Origin: Flavobacteriales bacterium
GTDB lineage: Bacteria > Bacteroidota > Bacteroidia > Flavobacteriales_F > PHOS-HE28
DNA: 64,000 nt
NCBI GenBank assembly: GCA_024103275.1
Contig: JAGFIV010000090.1
Coordinates: forward strand, 30,628 to 94,627
Reading direction: 5' to 3'
Below are positions 18,605 through 29,915 of the stretch, piece by piece; within the stretch, counting starts at the first letter, position 1, and each line of letters begins with the position of its first letter. The notes below the pieces were generated by a model. The model worked only from the letters and a program-made list of their open reading frames with translations. It was not told the origin of the DNA and searched no databases. The translations under genes were made by a program, and so were the position numbers.

Positions 18605-21007
18605 ATGAAAGGCAGGATCTTCCTCTTGGGCTTGGCGACGATCACGGGCATGACCCTTTCGGCCCAAGTGAAATTGACGGGCACGGTATACGATGCCACA
18701 GACGCACCGGTGCCCTTCGCAAGCGTGTTTTTCACCGACCGTGGATGGTCGGTGGCCGCCGACGCACAAGGACGCTTTCAGGCCGGGGGGCTGGTCCCGG
18801 GCGGATTGCGGCTGCGGATCAGCGCCGTCGGCCTTGAAACATTGGACACGTTGGTGCACATGGAAGCGGGCGGCAACGCCATGCGCTTCACCTTGCGCCA
18901 GGCCACGCGTGAACTGGCGCCGGCGGAGGTGACGGCCCTTCGGGCGGGCGACCGCGCCCCCTTTGCCAAAAGCGTGGTGACCGCGGAGGAGATCCAGCGC
19001 AACAACAACGGCACCGACCTGCCCTTCCTGCTGGACATGCAGCCCAGCCTGGTGGCCACCAGCGATGCAGGCACCGGCATCGGCTACACCGCCATGCGCA
19101 TCCGCGGCAGCGATGCCACACGCACCAACATCACCATCAACGGCGTTCCCTTCAACGATGCCGAAAGCCAAGGTGCCTTCCTGGTGAACCTGCCCGACCT
19201 GGCGGCCAGCGCCGAGGATATCGAGGTGCAGCGCGGCGTAGGTACCAGCACCAACGGTCCGGGCGCCTTCGGGGCCAGCATCAACCTGCGCACCACCGCG
19301 GTGAAGGCAAAGGCATGGGGGACCGTTAGCGCGGGCGGCGGCTCGTACAACACGCAGCGCTACGCCGTCAGTGCAGGCACGGGCCTGCTCGGCAGCTCCA
19401 ATGCCTCGCGGTTCAGCCTCGATCTGCGCCTGTCGTCCATCACCAGCGATGGATATATCGACCGGGCCACGGCCGACCTGAAGAGCTACTTCCTCCAAGG
19501 CGCGTGGGTGGGGAAGGGGCGCTCGCTGCGCTTCATCACCTTCCGCGGAAAGGAAGTGACCTACCAGGCCTGGGACGGTGTGCCGCGCGAGGTGATCGAT
19601 ACCAACCGCACGTACAACGGCTTCACCTACGACAACCAGGTGGACAATTACGACCAGACGCATTACCAAGTGCTCTTCGACCAGCAGCTGGGGAAGAACG
19701 CCGTGCTCAACCTCACCCTCTTCCGCGTGCTGGGTGCCGGCTACTACGAGCAGTACAAGCCCAACGACAAGCTGTCCACATACGGGATTGCCTCGCCGCT
19801 GGTGGTGAACGGCGACACGCTCACGCGCACCGACATCATCCGCCGCCGCTGGCTGGACAACGTCCTCTGGGGCGCCAACCTCAGTGCCGCCATCAAGCTG
19901 GGCGCCCACACGCTCATCCTTGGCGGCAGCTACAGCGACTACCGGGGCGACCACTTCGGCGAGGTCATCTGGGCGCGCTACGCGGAAAACATCGGCATCC
20001 GCCACCGCTACTACGGCAACGACGCACATAAGACGGACGCCAACGCCTACGCCAAGTTGACCTATGCCCTGCGCGGTAACCTGGACCTGTACGGTGACCT
20101 GCAACTGCGCACGGTGGGGTACCGTTTCCTTGGCATCAACCACCAACTGCAGGACATCACCCAGCACGTGGAGTGGACCTTCTTCAATCCCAAGGCGGGC
20201 CTGTTGTGGCGGCTGGCGCCGGGTGTGCAGGCATACGCATCCGCTGCCGTGGCCAACCGGGAGCCATCGCGTGCGGACCTGCAGGAGAACACTTCGGACC
20301 AGCGCGTCCGCGGTGAGCACCTGCTGGATTATGAGCTCGGTTTCGACCGCCGAACCGGCAGGTGGAACATGGGCCTCAACCTATTCTACATGGACTACAC
20401 GGACCAGCTGGTGCTCACAGGCGAGCTGGGCGATACCGGTGCCGACCTGCGCACCAACGTGCCTAAGAGCCACCGTGCGGGCGTGGAACTGACGGGGGGC
20501 GTGCAGCTGGCCAGGCCCCTGGTGTGGAAGGCCAACGCCACGTTCAGCACCAACAAGCTCGACGGTTTCACGGAATACGTGGACGACTGGGACAACGGCG
20601 GGCAAGTGGCCATTGCCCACGGCCGAAGCAACCTCTCGTTTTCGCCTTCCGTGATCGCGGGCAGCGAACTGCGCTGGCAACTTTGGAATAAGCGGGCCAA
20701 AAGCAGCTTTGACCTGGCCTGGATCAGCAAATACGTGGGACGGCAGTACCTCGACAACACCACCAGCTCCGATCGCATGCTGGATGCCTACTGGGTGAAC
20801 GACCTGCGCCTGAACGCCACGATCCTCAACGTGAAAGGCACCAGGTTCATCGACCTCAACCTCACCGTGCGGAACCTCTTCAGCGAGCTTTACGAGAGCA
20901 ACGGCTGGAGCTACGGCTACATCAGTGAGGGGCGGAGGCAGGAGATGGTCAATCTCTTCCCGCAGGCACCGATCAACGTGCTGGGCGGGGTGAGTGTATC
21001 GTTTTGA
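18605..21007 (+). CDS. TonB-dependent receptor
   Basis: 800 residues. Signal peptide (KGRIFLLGLATITGMTLSAQ), then a carboxypeptidase-like beta-sandwich (LTGTVYDATDAPVPFASVFF). A TonB plug follows (FAKSVVTAEEIQRNNNGTDLPFLLDMQPSLVATSDAG; IRGSDATRTNITINGVPFND; GVGTSTNGPGAFGASINLRTT), then a 22-strand-type barrel ending in an aromatic residue (VLGGVSVSF). The family imports large ligands such as siderophores, vitamin B12 or glycans. The plug resembles siderophore-type receptors more than SusC, but no neighbour identifies the ligand, and no TonB or riboswitch is visible nearby. Confidence 0.92.
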   Translation: MKGRIFLLGLATITGMTLSAQVKLTGTVYDATDAPVPFASVFFTDRGWSVAADAQGRFQAGGLVPGGLRLRISAVGLETLDTLVHMEAGGNAMRFTLRQATRELAPAEVTALRAGDRAPFAKSVVTAEEIQRNNNGTDLPFLLDMQPSLVATSDAGTGIGYTAMRIRGSDATRTNITINGVPFNDAESQGAFLVNLPDLAASAEDIEVQRGVGTSTNGPGAFGASINLRTTAVKAKAWGTVSAGGGSYNTQRYAVSAGTGLLGSSNASRFSLDLRLSSITSDGYIDRATADLKSYFLQGAWVGKGRSLRFITFRGKEVTYQAWDGVPREVIDTNRTYNGFTYDNQVDNYDQTHYQVLFDQQLGKNAVLNLTLFRVLGAGYYEQYKPNDKLSTYGIASPLVVNGDTLTRTDIIRRRWLDNVLWGANLSAAIKLGAHTLILGGSYSDYRGDHFGEVIWARYAENIGIRHRYYGNDAHKTDANAYAKLTYALRGNLDLYGDLQLRTVGYRFLGINHQLQDITQHVEWTFFNPKAGLLWRLAPGVQAYASAAVANREPSRADLQENTSDQRVRGEHLLDYELGFDRRTGRWNMGLNLFYMDYTDQLVLTGELGDTGADLRTNVPKSHRAGVELTGGVQLARPLVWKANATFSTNKLDGFTEYVDDWDNGGQVAIAHGRSNLSFSPSVIAGSELRWQLWNKRAKSSFDLAWISKYVGRQYLDNTTSSDRMLDAYWVNDLRLNATILNVKGTRFIDLNLTVRNLFSELYESNGWSYGYISEGRRQEMVNLFPQAPINVLGGVSVSF

Positions 21008-21058
21008 AACGGATGGGAGTGTGTGGATTCGCGGGGCCGCTGATCTCTGCCAGATCCA

Positions 21059-21916
21059 TTCATGGCCATGAATGGATCCATCCTGCTGATGGCCAATGCG
21101 GTGCCGCTTTTTCGGGCTGAAAGCCGGGTGATGACCAGCCTTGGCTGACAGTTGACGTATTCATGGCCATGAATGGATCCATCCTGCTGATGGCCAATGC
21201 GGTGCCGCTTTTTCGGGCAGAAAGCCGGGTGGTGACCAGCCTTGGCTGACAGATGACGTATTCATGGCCATCAATGGGTCGCGATTCGTTAAGGCCAGTG
21301 CCGTCTCGCTCATTGCGGCCATCAGCCAGGGGAAGACCAGCATGGGGTCGTGGATGACATGAGCGTAGTGGCGCAGGGGCGCGCGGGTCTTACTGTAGTC
21401 ATGGCCATGAATTCGTCATGGGTCGGCCCAGGCTGGCCCACACCCGGCTTTCTGCCCGAAAAAGCGGCGCCGCATTGGCCATCAGCAAGATGGACCCATT
21501 CATGGCCATGAATACGTCATCTGTCAGCCAAGGCTGGTCACCACCCGGCTTTCTGCCCGAAAAAGCGGCACCGCATTGGCCATCAGCAGGATGGATCCAT
21601 TCATGGCCATGAATACGACAACCGTCCGCCAAGTCCGGTCCTCCCCCGGCTTACAGCCCGAAAACGCGGCACCGCATCTGCCCTCAGCCGGACGGATCCC
21701 TTCATGGCCCGGCATGGACTTATCCTCCTGATGGCCAATGTCGTGCCTCTTTTTCGGGCAGAAAGCCGGGTGATTACCAGTCTGGGCTGACAGATGACGT
21801 ATTCATGGCCATGAATGGATCCATCCTGCTGATGGCCAATGCGGTGCCGCTTTTTCGGGCAGAAAGCCGGGTGGGGACCAGCCTTGGCTGACAGATGACG
21901 TATTCATGGCCATGAA
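21059..21916. repeat. array of 101-bp units in both orientations with palindromic 14-bp junctions
   Basis: The junction TTCATGGCCATGAA is a perfect palindrome. It or a variant occurs at 21059, 21160, 21261, 21398, 21499, 21600, 21701, 21802 and 21903; all but one interval is exactly 101 bp. Units from 21059, 21160, 21701 and 21802 read in one direction, and those from 21398, 21499 and 21600 in the other. The 21261-21398 unit is unrelated and 137 bp long. Each normal unit can be read as a short peptide starting at the junction ATG, but both directions are open, so coding is not supported. No recombinase is nearby. Confidence 0.85.
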
Positions 21917-21931
21917 TACGTTGGGATCCGC

Positions 21932-22669
21932 TCACCCGTGCACCGCCTCGCTCATGGCGAACATCAGCTCGGGATCTTCCTCGAAGGCCGTGCCCACCAC
22001 CAGCACGTCGGCACCGGCGGCGCAGAGTTCGCGGGCTTGTGCACCGGTGTGGATGCCCCCGCCGATCACAATCGGCAGTTGGACCTCCTGTCGCACGGCC
22101 GCCACCATTTCCGGTGAAACATGCCGATCGGCCCCGCTGCCGGTGTCCATATAGATGGTACGCAGGCCCAGCAGTTCACCAGCCAGGGCCGTGGCCGCGG
22201 CGATGCCGGGCTTGTCGTGCGGAATGGGCACGGTCTGGCTCACGTAGCTCACCGTAGTGGGCTTGCCGCCGTCCACCAGCATGTAGCCGGTGGGGATGGC
22301 CTCCAGGCCCAAGGCGCGGATGGTGGGGGCGGCCGTGACGTGGTGGCCGATCAGCAGTTCGGGGTTGCGCCCACTGATCAAGGACAGGAAGAGAACGGCA
22401 TCGGCGTGGCGGCTCAATTGGGCAGGGCTTCCGGGGAAGAGTACCACCGGGCGATCGCTCCATTGCTTCACCAGTTGCACGCAGCGGTCGAAAGCAGTCG
22501 TGGTCAGCAGGCTTCCACCCACGAAGATCAGGTCCGCCCGGGCCATGCAAGCGTTCTGCACGACCAACGCCAAGCGCTTTTCGTCGGCCCCGAAGTCTGG
22601 ATCGATCAGCACCGCCAGCAGCTTGCGCCCTTCGGCCTTGGCCGCTTCCATCTGCCCAAGCACGGTCAT
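21932..22669 (-). CDS. geranylgeranylglyceryl phosphate synthase (GGGPS / PcrB family)
   Basis: 245 residues, a TIM-barrel prenyltransferase. Recognisable elements are the N-terminal LLAVLIDPDF (phosphate-acceptor Asp), DLIFVGGSLLTT, PVVLFPGSPAQLS, YMLVDGGKPTTVSYVS, IYMDTGSGADRHVSPEMV and the C-terminal phosphate-binding IVIGGGIHTGAQARELCAAGADVLVVGTAFEE. The family joins glycerol-1-phosphate to a polyprenyl diphosphate; Bacteroidota members are known although the end product is unclear in most. The gene ends only 16 bp from the 101-bp repeat array. A TAAGTTCG box ends 4 nt before its ATG. Confidence 0.92.
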   Translation of the reverse strand: MTVLGQMEAAKAEGRKLLAVLIDPDFGADEKRLALVVQNACMARADLIFVGGSLLTTTAFDRCVQLVKQWSDRPVVLFPGSPAQLSRHADAVLFLSLISGRNPELLIGHHVTAAPTIRALGLEAIPTGYMLVDGGKPTTVSYVSQTVPIPHDKPGIAAATALAGELLGLRTIYMDTGSGADRHVSPEMVAAVRQEVQLPIVIGGGIHTGAQARELCAAGADVLVVGTAFEEDPELMFAMSEAVHG

Positions 22670-22673
22670 GGGG

Positions 22674-22681
22674 CGAACTTA
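22674..22681 (-). promoter_or_regulatory. -7-like promoter box directly before GGGPS
   Basis: TAAGTTCG on the minus strand matches TAnnTTTG at 7 of 8 positions and ends 4 nt before the ATG. Confidence 0.4.
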
Positions 22682-22858
22682 ACGCACGGGCCTCTTTCCC
22701 CGGTCAACGCGACCTTCCGGGTGTGAGGAAACCGGCCTGCAGGCCAACGCACCAGGGCGATCCGCGCAGGGTACGTGCGATGGTGAGGAATTTCACACAA
22801 GCAAAACAACATCGGCTCCACGAAAGACCCTACCTTCTCCAACCCAATTGAACAACCC

Positions 22859-23689
22859 ATGCCCCGCAACCTCCTCCTCGCCCTCGCCTGCTCCCTTGCT
22901 GTTGCCGCCGCTGCCCAACCCACCTGGCGCTTCCACCTGGCCTTTGAGGATGGGACGGGGGCGAGGGATACGCTGTGGTTCATCTATGATACGATGGTAA
23001 CGGTACCGTATTCATATTGGCCGATACCTATAGATCAATACGACTCGGCTCAAAGCAATTTGAATTATGGAGACGGCGACTTTCACGTATTCCTTCAAAA
23101 CAGCATGCAGGACACTTCAAACTCGTTGGCATTTCCATACACGGCCTTTCCGATGTTCGAAACAGGCGACCATATCGATGCCATCAACTGGACCCCGCCC
23201 ATGACCATCACGTGGGACACCAGCCTGTTCCATGCGCCGTTTTTGCCTTATGATCAAGGAAATATTGAGATTGCAACGATGACCGGAATTGCCTTTTCCC
23301 AGTTTGACCAAGGCGGAGGAGGGTTTGGCATTTTCAACATGTTGATCACGGATAGCGTCACCATCGATCAACTTTCTGATTTCCTCTTTCCGTTCCCCGT
23401 GTATTTCGATTCGGACAACACCATTGACATCGGGGAACACCGGAGTGCCGGTTCATTATTACAGCTATGGCCAAATCCCGCCCGAAGCATGGTCCATGTC
23501 CAAGTCCCCGGAAAGGAAGCCTGGGATGTAGTTGTTTCGGACCTGACCGGTCGGCGTGTCCTCGTTGCGGAGAACATGCGAGACAATGAACCTTGGGATG
23601 TTTCCTCGCTCCATACCGGCATCTACCTCATCAGTGTACGCACCCACCAAAGCCACATCTACAATGGCACATTCCAAAAGATTCCTTAG
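22859..23689 (+). CDS. secreted T9SS-sorted protein of unknown function
   Basis: 276 residues. A signal peptide is evident (LLLALACSLAVAAAAQ). The central region is beta-rich, with no family I recognise; it contains many aromatic and Asp/Asn residues (TWRFHLAFEDGTGARDTLWF; DNTIDIGEHRSAG). The last 75 residues form a T9SS type A sorting domain (LLQLWPNPARSMVHVQV, LTGRRVLVAENM, SLHTGIYLISVRT). The product should be exported by T9SS to the surface or medium. A TACCTTCT box (22831-22838) may be its promoter. Its 3' end overlaps by 26 bp the start of the following, broken T9SS gene, so the two were probably an operon. Confidence 0.8.
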   Translation: MPRNLLLALACSLAVAAAAQPTWRFHLAFEDGTGARDTLWFIYDTMVTVPYSYWPIPIDQYDSAQSNLNYGDGDFHVFLQNSMQDTSNSLAFPYTAFPMFETGDHIDAINWTPPMTITWDTSLFHAPFLPYDQGNIEIATMTGIAFSQFDQGGGGFGIFNMLITDSVTIDQLSDFLFPFPVYFDSDNTIDIGEHRSAGSLLQLWPNPARSMVHVQVPGKEAWDVVVSDLTGRRVLVAENMRDNEPWDVSSLHTGIYLISVRTHQSHIYNGTFQKIP

Positions 23690-24743
23690 CGCCGCAGTGG
23701 CCAGGTTGATTGGAGTGGCAACGACATTCAGTCAGGAATGCCAGTTCGTGGACCCACCACCACCCCAGCAGCTCGGCGGAGGTGGTGGCACCTATGCCAG
23801 TTGGAACGGTTGGTATTTGCCCACCAGCAACACCCTTCGCATTTTGGTGATCTTGGCTGAGGTGCAAGGAGCGGCGGACAGTCCCGACTGGCCCGCCCAT
23901 TCCCTGCCCGTGTGGGTGAACAACCCGGATCCGAACATCAACTTGTTCGACCATGCTGTACCGTCGGGCACCGCAACCGGCTTACTGACCCGTTATTTTC
24001 AGGATGCTTCCTCGGGGCAATTCAACGTGATCGCGGATTACCTCTTGGCACCAGGCAATGGGGGGATATTCGAGGTGCCGAGTGCATCGATATCTTCGAC
24101 GATTACTGTGGTGAATGCTTCGCTGAGCGCCATTAATACCGGGCACGGGTACACAAGCGTCACGGATTTCGACAAGTATACCGCCTACCCGGCCGCCAAT
24201 ACCGGCCCCGGCCTTCCAAAACCCAACATCGCGGATGGCCGCTATGACCATGTGATGTTCATCTGGCGTACCGGTGGGGCAAACAACAATACGGGCTCGG
24301 CTAATCATGGGAGTCCGGGCACCATCCTAGGTTACTCGGCAAATACCTACAGCCAGTTCTCCTCGCACAACGGCATTCCCATCGACATCATGCGCCACGA
24401 ATTCAGCCACTTGCTATACGGAGGCAACAACTTCCATACAGGTGGCGGAGGATGGAGCTATGGGACTGAATACTTCATCACCTTGGGTAACGGATGGAGC
24501 AATATGGGGTTATACAACGGTTCCTTGAATTCCTGGAATGCCTGGGACCGCCAACGCATGGGGTGGAAGACCATAGGGTCCACCTTCGAGATCACCGCGC
24601 GGAATGCCAGCAATACGGCCTTCAAGAACGGTGATCTGGATGCATCCGTCCCCGGTGATGCCGACACCTACGTGCTGCGGGACTTTGTCTCCACCGGCGA
24701 CGCACTCCGCATCAAACTGCCCTTCACGGACCCCAACGACTAA
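23664..24743 (+). pseudogene. N-terminal part of a broken T9SS zinc metalloprotease gene
   Basis: Starts at ATG 23664 (MAHSKRFLSAAVARLIGVATTFSQ), inside the end of the upstream gene. The fragment has a secretion-type N-terminus and an M6-like metalloprotease region. The zinc motif is MRHEFSHLLYGGNNFH (HExxH followed by a further His), with a downstream WNAWDRQRMGWK segment. The frame stops at TAA 24741-24743, yet the same frame stays open without interruption after it and continues the protein sensibly (PND, stop, YPEFLWVENHQGKAV). A G-to-T or C-to-T change of a Glu/Gln codon would explain the stop. Confidence 0.75.
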
Positions 24744-25522
24744 TACCCCGAGTTTCTATGGGTGGAAAACCACCAAGGCAAGGCGGTGAACGGGAATCCG
24801 TTCGATAAATGGCAACATGAAAAACCCGACAATATCTGCGTGGAGGGCGTGGTGCCGGGACTCCAAATGTACGTTCAAATAGACAAGGAAGTCCGCGAGG
24901 CCTCCTCCTCCACACCGATCTATTCCGGGCCAGGCGACCACATCCGCCCGCTCGATGCCAGTGGGCACCACGACGTGGCTTTTAATGCTTCCACGGAAGA
25001 TACTTACTGCGTGTGCTGGGCGTGCGCGGTCCACCCCTTCCGGCGAATCCAGCCCAATCCCCTCACCGGCTCTGCCGACCGCCACTTTGTTTCCCAGGAC
25101 CTGGATGCCAACGGGGCATTGGGATTGAATGATTTCCGACAAAACTGGATGGAGGACAACAGTGGCAGCTATGCCGACAAGCTGTTCTTTTTGGGCAACA
25201 CCCGGCAGGTATTCACCCCTGGCGGCAATAGCAAGGTAGGCGTGGGTACCAACCCCAGCAGCGCCACCATCATGAACCTAGTAGGCTACACTACCACTAC
25301 CGACAATCAACCAAACCTTCGCCGCATCTACCTCAACGGCGTATCCGTGGAGTTGATGGCGCAGAACCCGGACGGGAGCATCAAGGTGAAAGTGCGCTTT
25401 GACGATGTGGACGTAACCAACGACGCCCGCTGGTGCGCGGACGAGATCCAACTGAACCCGGTGGCCACGAGCACGGGCTATTCCCTGAACGTGACCGCCG
25501 GCAACACGATCACCCTGGACGG
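24744..25522 (+). pseudogene. middle part of the broken T9SS metalloprotease gene
   Basis: Same frame as the preceding fragment, resuming right after the TAA with YPEFLWVENHQGKAVNGNPF, and extending through a beta-rich region (NICVEGVVPGLQMYVQID; VELMAQNPDGSIKVKVRF; EIQLNPVATSTGYSLNVT). The first ATG-less stretch means it would not be translated on its own. Near 25521-25525 the frame is lost within a run of four G: with one more G the reading continues as LDGGTTATRRSSPEMYNGQPV in the frame of the next fragment. The frame then runs out at 25595. Confidence 0.7.
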
Positions 25523-27913
25523 GGCACCACCGCCACGCGGCGCAGCAGTCCGGAGATGTACAACGGCCAACCGGTGTTCACCAGCCCCACGTTGATGCGC
25601 TGCCCGGCCAGCACGTGGCTCAACCTGGCGCCGGGCGCTGGCTTTACGGTGGACAACGGCAGCACCCTGCGCTTGGAAAGCGGCAGCCGCATGGACGTGG
25701 GCAGCGGCGCGGTGCTGCGCGTAAAGCGGGGCGGCAAACTGGAGCTGATGGGCGGCTCGGTGCTGAATGTATTGCAGGGCGGGCAGGTGATCATTGAGGA
25801 AGACTGGCCGCCCGCGAACTATGGGCGATTGGTTTATCACCAAGGGGCAAGGATAAACCTTGAAGGTTCCAACGCGGTCCTTGAATTTGCGGGAGTCCTG
25901 GACATTCAACCGAATGCGGTGTTCACGGTTGGCCGAAGCAGCGACCCCGGCACCACGCTCGGCCTTGTGAAGTTCACCAATTCCCTGCCTGTGAGCAACA
26001 ACGTGGCGGCCGGGGCCAATTCACGCTTTATTTTACGCAGCACCAGCACCAACAACCGCATCCTGCATGTGGAACAGGAAAGCCTGTACGGCCCGGCCAC
26101 GTTGGTGGAGTTCACCCTGGACAAGGCCCAGGCCACCTTGGCAAACCATGCGCGGATCGTGCCACCGGTCTCCAACGGATGCGCCATCAACTTTACCGAT
26201 GCCACGGTGACGAGCCCCACCGGGGTGCGCAATACCCACCGCGGCGTGCGCCTCAACGGCCAAGTGGGCGTGAACCTGTACAAAAGCACCTTCAGCAAGG
26301 GGGCGTACGGCGTGTACAGCTACAACACCAACTTGGGAAACGGCCTGGCCCCGTACCAGTGCAGCTTCATTGACTGTGGCACGGGCCTGTACAATTACGA
26401 CAAGGGGATCGCTGCCGTGAATTGCAAGTTCGACCAATGCGGCAATGGGCTGGTGTGCCAGCAGCAGTCGCAAACAGGCTATTTGACGGATTGCCAGGCC
26501 CGTTACAACACGGGCACCGGGATCTTCTTCCAGGGATCGGCCACATTGAAAGTGGTGAATGCGGGATTCGACCGGAACGCCGTCGGCCTTGCGCTGGACG
26601 GGGCCACGGCCGTGGTCTCGTGCGGCACGGTGAGCAACAACGCCAGCTACGGGTTTGCACTGGCCAATGCGGCCACCTTGCGCATGGACGATGTGGGAAG
26701 CGGGCATGACCCGGTGACGGCGAAAGGCAACCGCACCACGGTGCGGTGCGACCTGGCCAACAACGTTTATCTGGACTATGGCCACAACAGCCTCAAACCC
26801 TTGAGCACGGGCACCCAGAGCGTGCTCAACGGCACGTTCCTGTGCCAACCGTATGCCAACCCCCAACCGGCGCGGAAGAACAACTGGACCGGCGCGGTGG
26901 GCGTGCCGCTGACCAGCGCGGAATACTACATCACCTCGTGCGGGGGCAGCATCGGGTTCAGCGACCCTTCCAGTGTTGCTGAATCATCCTGCGGGCAATC
27001 CCCCATGCTGGTCCCGGGCGGTGGTGATGCCGCATCCCTGTTCGCCGATTGCCCCGACTGCGGGACCGTTGGGACCGTGGATGGCATGGACCTGCCCCTG
27101 AATGCCGCCCTGTTGGCGGCACTGGCCACCGCGGACCTTGATAGCCTGCCGGACAATGAACTCATTGCCATGGAGGCGTTCAGTTCCATCTTGGAGAATG
27201 CGATGGCCGCACCCAACGCCGAGGAGACCTACCTGCTTGGGGAGGCATACGTATTCCTGATGGAGTCCTTCGGCGATGCGTTGGCGAAAGGACAGCTTTC
27301 CCCGGCCACCGACAATGTCGCAGCATACACTTACACGGGCCTGGTGCTTGATGTGCAGGATGGTCGCCTGGCCGGAGCCGTGCCGGGCGTGCAGGATGAC
27401 TTCATCTTCTACACCACCATGGTGAAGGCACAGGCCCTGCGCGCATCCGGGCGATTGAATGAAGCGTTGGCCATACTCAACACCGTGCCCGTGCCTGCCG
27501 GCGATCTTCAGCAAGCCTACTGGTCCTCCATGCGCTGTTATACCCAAACGGAGTGGGCGGTCCTAAGCGGCACATTGGAATGGGACGAGGTAGAGGCGGC
27601 CATGGAAAATTGCGGGAAGCATGGCGCACAGAAGCGCATGGCCTTCTCTGGTACGGACGATGCTGAATGGGCCGCTGCCCTGCCATCTGTCCGGCCCAAC
27701 CCCGCCACCCGGGAAGTCTTGGTGCAGGGTTGGCCCGGTACGGAACACACCCTGTTGATCCTGGACCTGGCAGGCCGCCCGGTAGCCCCCGAGGTCCGAT
27801 TCAAGGAGCAAGCCACCGTGCCCGTCCACAACCTTTCTCCAGGCACCTATCTCTGCCGCTTCATGGATGCCGAAGGCCACTCGGCCACGGAGCGTTTGGT
27901 GGTGGGCAGGTAG
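25523..27913 (+). pseudogene. C-terminal beta-helix and T9SS sorting part of the broken gene
   Basis: After the -1 frameshift the reading continues to TAG 27911-27913. It includes a repetitive right-handed beta-helix region (STLRLESGSRMDVGSG, SGAVLRVKRGGKLELMGG; later FSKGAYGVYSYNTNLG, CSFIDCGTGLYNYDKG, CKFDQCGNGLVCQQQ, FDRNAVGLALDG). A helical region and a T9SS type A sorting domain follow (VRPNPATREVLVQGW...NLSPGTYLCRFMDAEGHSATERLVVGR). Joined with the first two parts the gene would encode about 1415 residues: signal, metalloprotease, beta-helix, sorting domain. The first in-frame ATG here is 25556. Confidence 0.75.
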
Positions 27914-27968
27914 GGCGGCAGGCGGTTCCTTGCGGTCGAAGTTCGCGTGTGCCTCGCAACCGATGGAT

Positions 27969-27976
27969 TACCTTTG
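27969..27976 (+). promoter_or_regulatory. -7 promoter box for ahcY
   Basis: TACCTTTG is a perfect match to TAnnTTTG, 24 nt before the ahcY ATG. Confidence 0.65.
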
Positions 27977-28000
27977 CACTCTTCAAAAAAGCAAACGACC

Positions 28001-29314
<1,314 letters not shown>

Positions 29315-29332
29315 TACGATCGCGTTCCCGGG

Positions 29333-29363
29333 AAAGGGCCTTCCATCACGGGAGGCCCTTTTT
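29333..29363 (+). terminator. intrinsic terminator of ahcY
   Basis: A 9-bp stem, AAAGGGCCT (29333-29341) with AGGCCCTTT (29353-29361), ends in a T run (29359-29363), 19 bp after the ahcY stop. Confidence 0.85.
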
Positions 29364-29400
29364 CATGACGGACCAACGGCGTATCCCGGTGCCCCACCTG

Positions 29401-29835
29401 CTAATTGTAGATGCGCAGGACCTGGGTGTTGGCGTTGAACTGCGTGTGGTATTGCTTCAGCCCCAGCGCCGCCGGCCCTTGCGTGACGCTCCCGTCCAGC
29501 AGCAGGAAGGCGCTGTGGCAGCACAGGGTGTCCCGGGCCATCACCCCGCTGCCGTCCACGGTCACCCGGCATTGGTCGGCCGGTTGGTAGGTGCAGTGCC
29601 GGTCCAGTGCCGAGAATTCATCGGCGTTTTTCCGGTATACGATGATCCCTTCCGAACCGCCGATGATGTACGCCCATCCGCCCGGCACTTGCAACGCATT
29701 GTATTCCGGCAGGTTCAGGTTGATCGCGATGTCAACGCCCACCAAGGGCACGGAGGCTTCGCGGTCCTTCTTGCAGCCCATGGCCGCAAGGAGGCCCATG
29801 GTACAAGCCAGGAAAATGAGGCGGGGGCGGTCCAT
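29401..29835 (-). CDS. Rieske-like lipoprotein with an altered cluster site
   Basis: 144 residues from ATG 29835 (MDRPRLIFLACTMGLLAAMGCKKD), with a lipobox LAAMGC; lipidation at the Cys is expected. The C-terminal half resembles the Bacteroidota Rieske-type family (AYIIGGSEGIIVYRKNADEFSALDRHCTY...LCCHSAFLLLDGSVTQGPAALGLKQYHTQ). In a true [2Fe-2S] Rieske site the ligands are CxH and CxxH. Here the first motif reads CTY, so a ligand His is replaced by Tyr, and the second reads CCHS. It is therefore uncertain that a cluster is bound. A perfect TACCTTTG box lies upstream at 29869-29876. Confidence 0.7.
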   Translation of the reverse strand: MDRPRLIFLACTMGLLAAMGCKKDREASVPLVGVDIAINLNLPEYNALQVPGGWAYIIGGSEGIIVYRKNADEFSALDRHCTYQPADQCRVTVDGSGVMARDTLCCHSAFLLLDGSVTQGPAALGLKQYHTQFNANTQVLRIYN

Positions 29836-29868
29836 CAACGATCCGTCGTGCGTGCAATTTCGGGCAGC

Positions 29869-29876
29869 CAAAGGTA
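29869..29876 (-). promoter_or_regulatory. -7 promoter box for the Rieske-like lipoprotein
   Basis: TACCTTTG on the minus strand is a perfect match to TAnnTTTG, 33 nt before the ATG at 29835. Confidence 0.6.
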
Positions 29877-29915
29877 CGGATGGCCGGAAGGCACGAAATT
29901 GGCGGCCTGCATCCC

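Noticed and set aside
21261..21397. Remnant duplicate of the GGGPS gene end within the 137-bp unit
   Set aside because: A short stretch resembles the last codons of GGGPS (AMSE-type), but similarity covers only about 24 bp and does not extend further.
21059..21916. CRISPR array or integron cassette array in the 101-bp repeat region
   Set aside because: The intervals are themselves repeated rather than unique spacers, no cas or integrase gene is nearby, and there are no attC-like folded sites or cassette genes.
24741..24743. TAA as a recoded or read-through codon
   Set aside because: There is no known readthrough context, and the second break (frameshift) in the same gene makes plain decay or sequence error the simpler reading.
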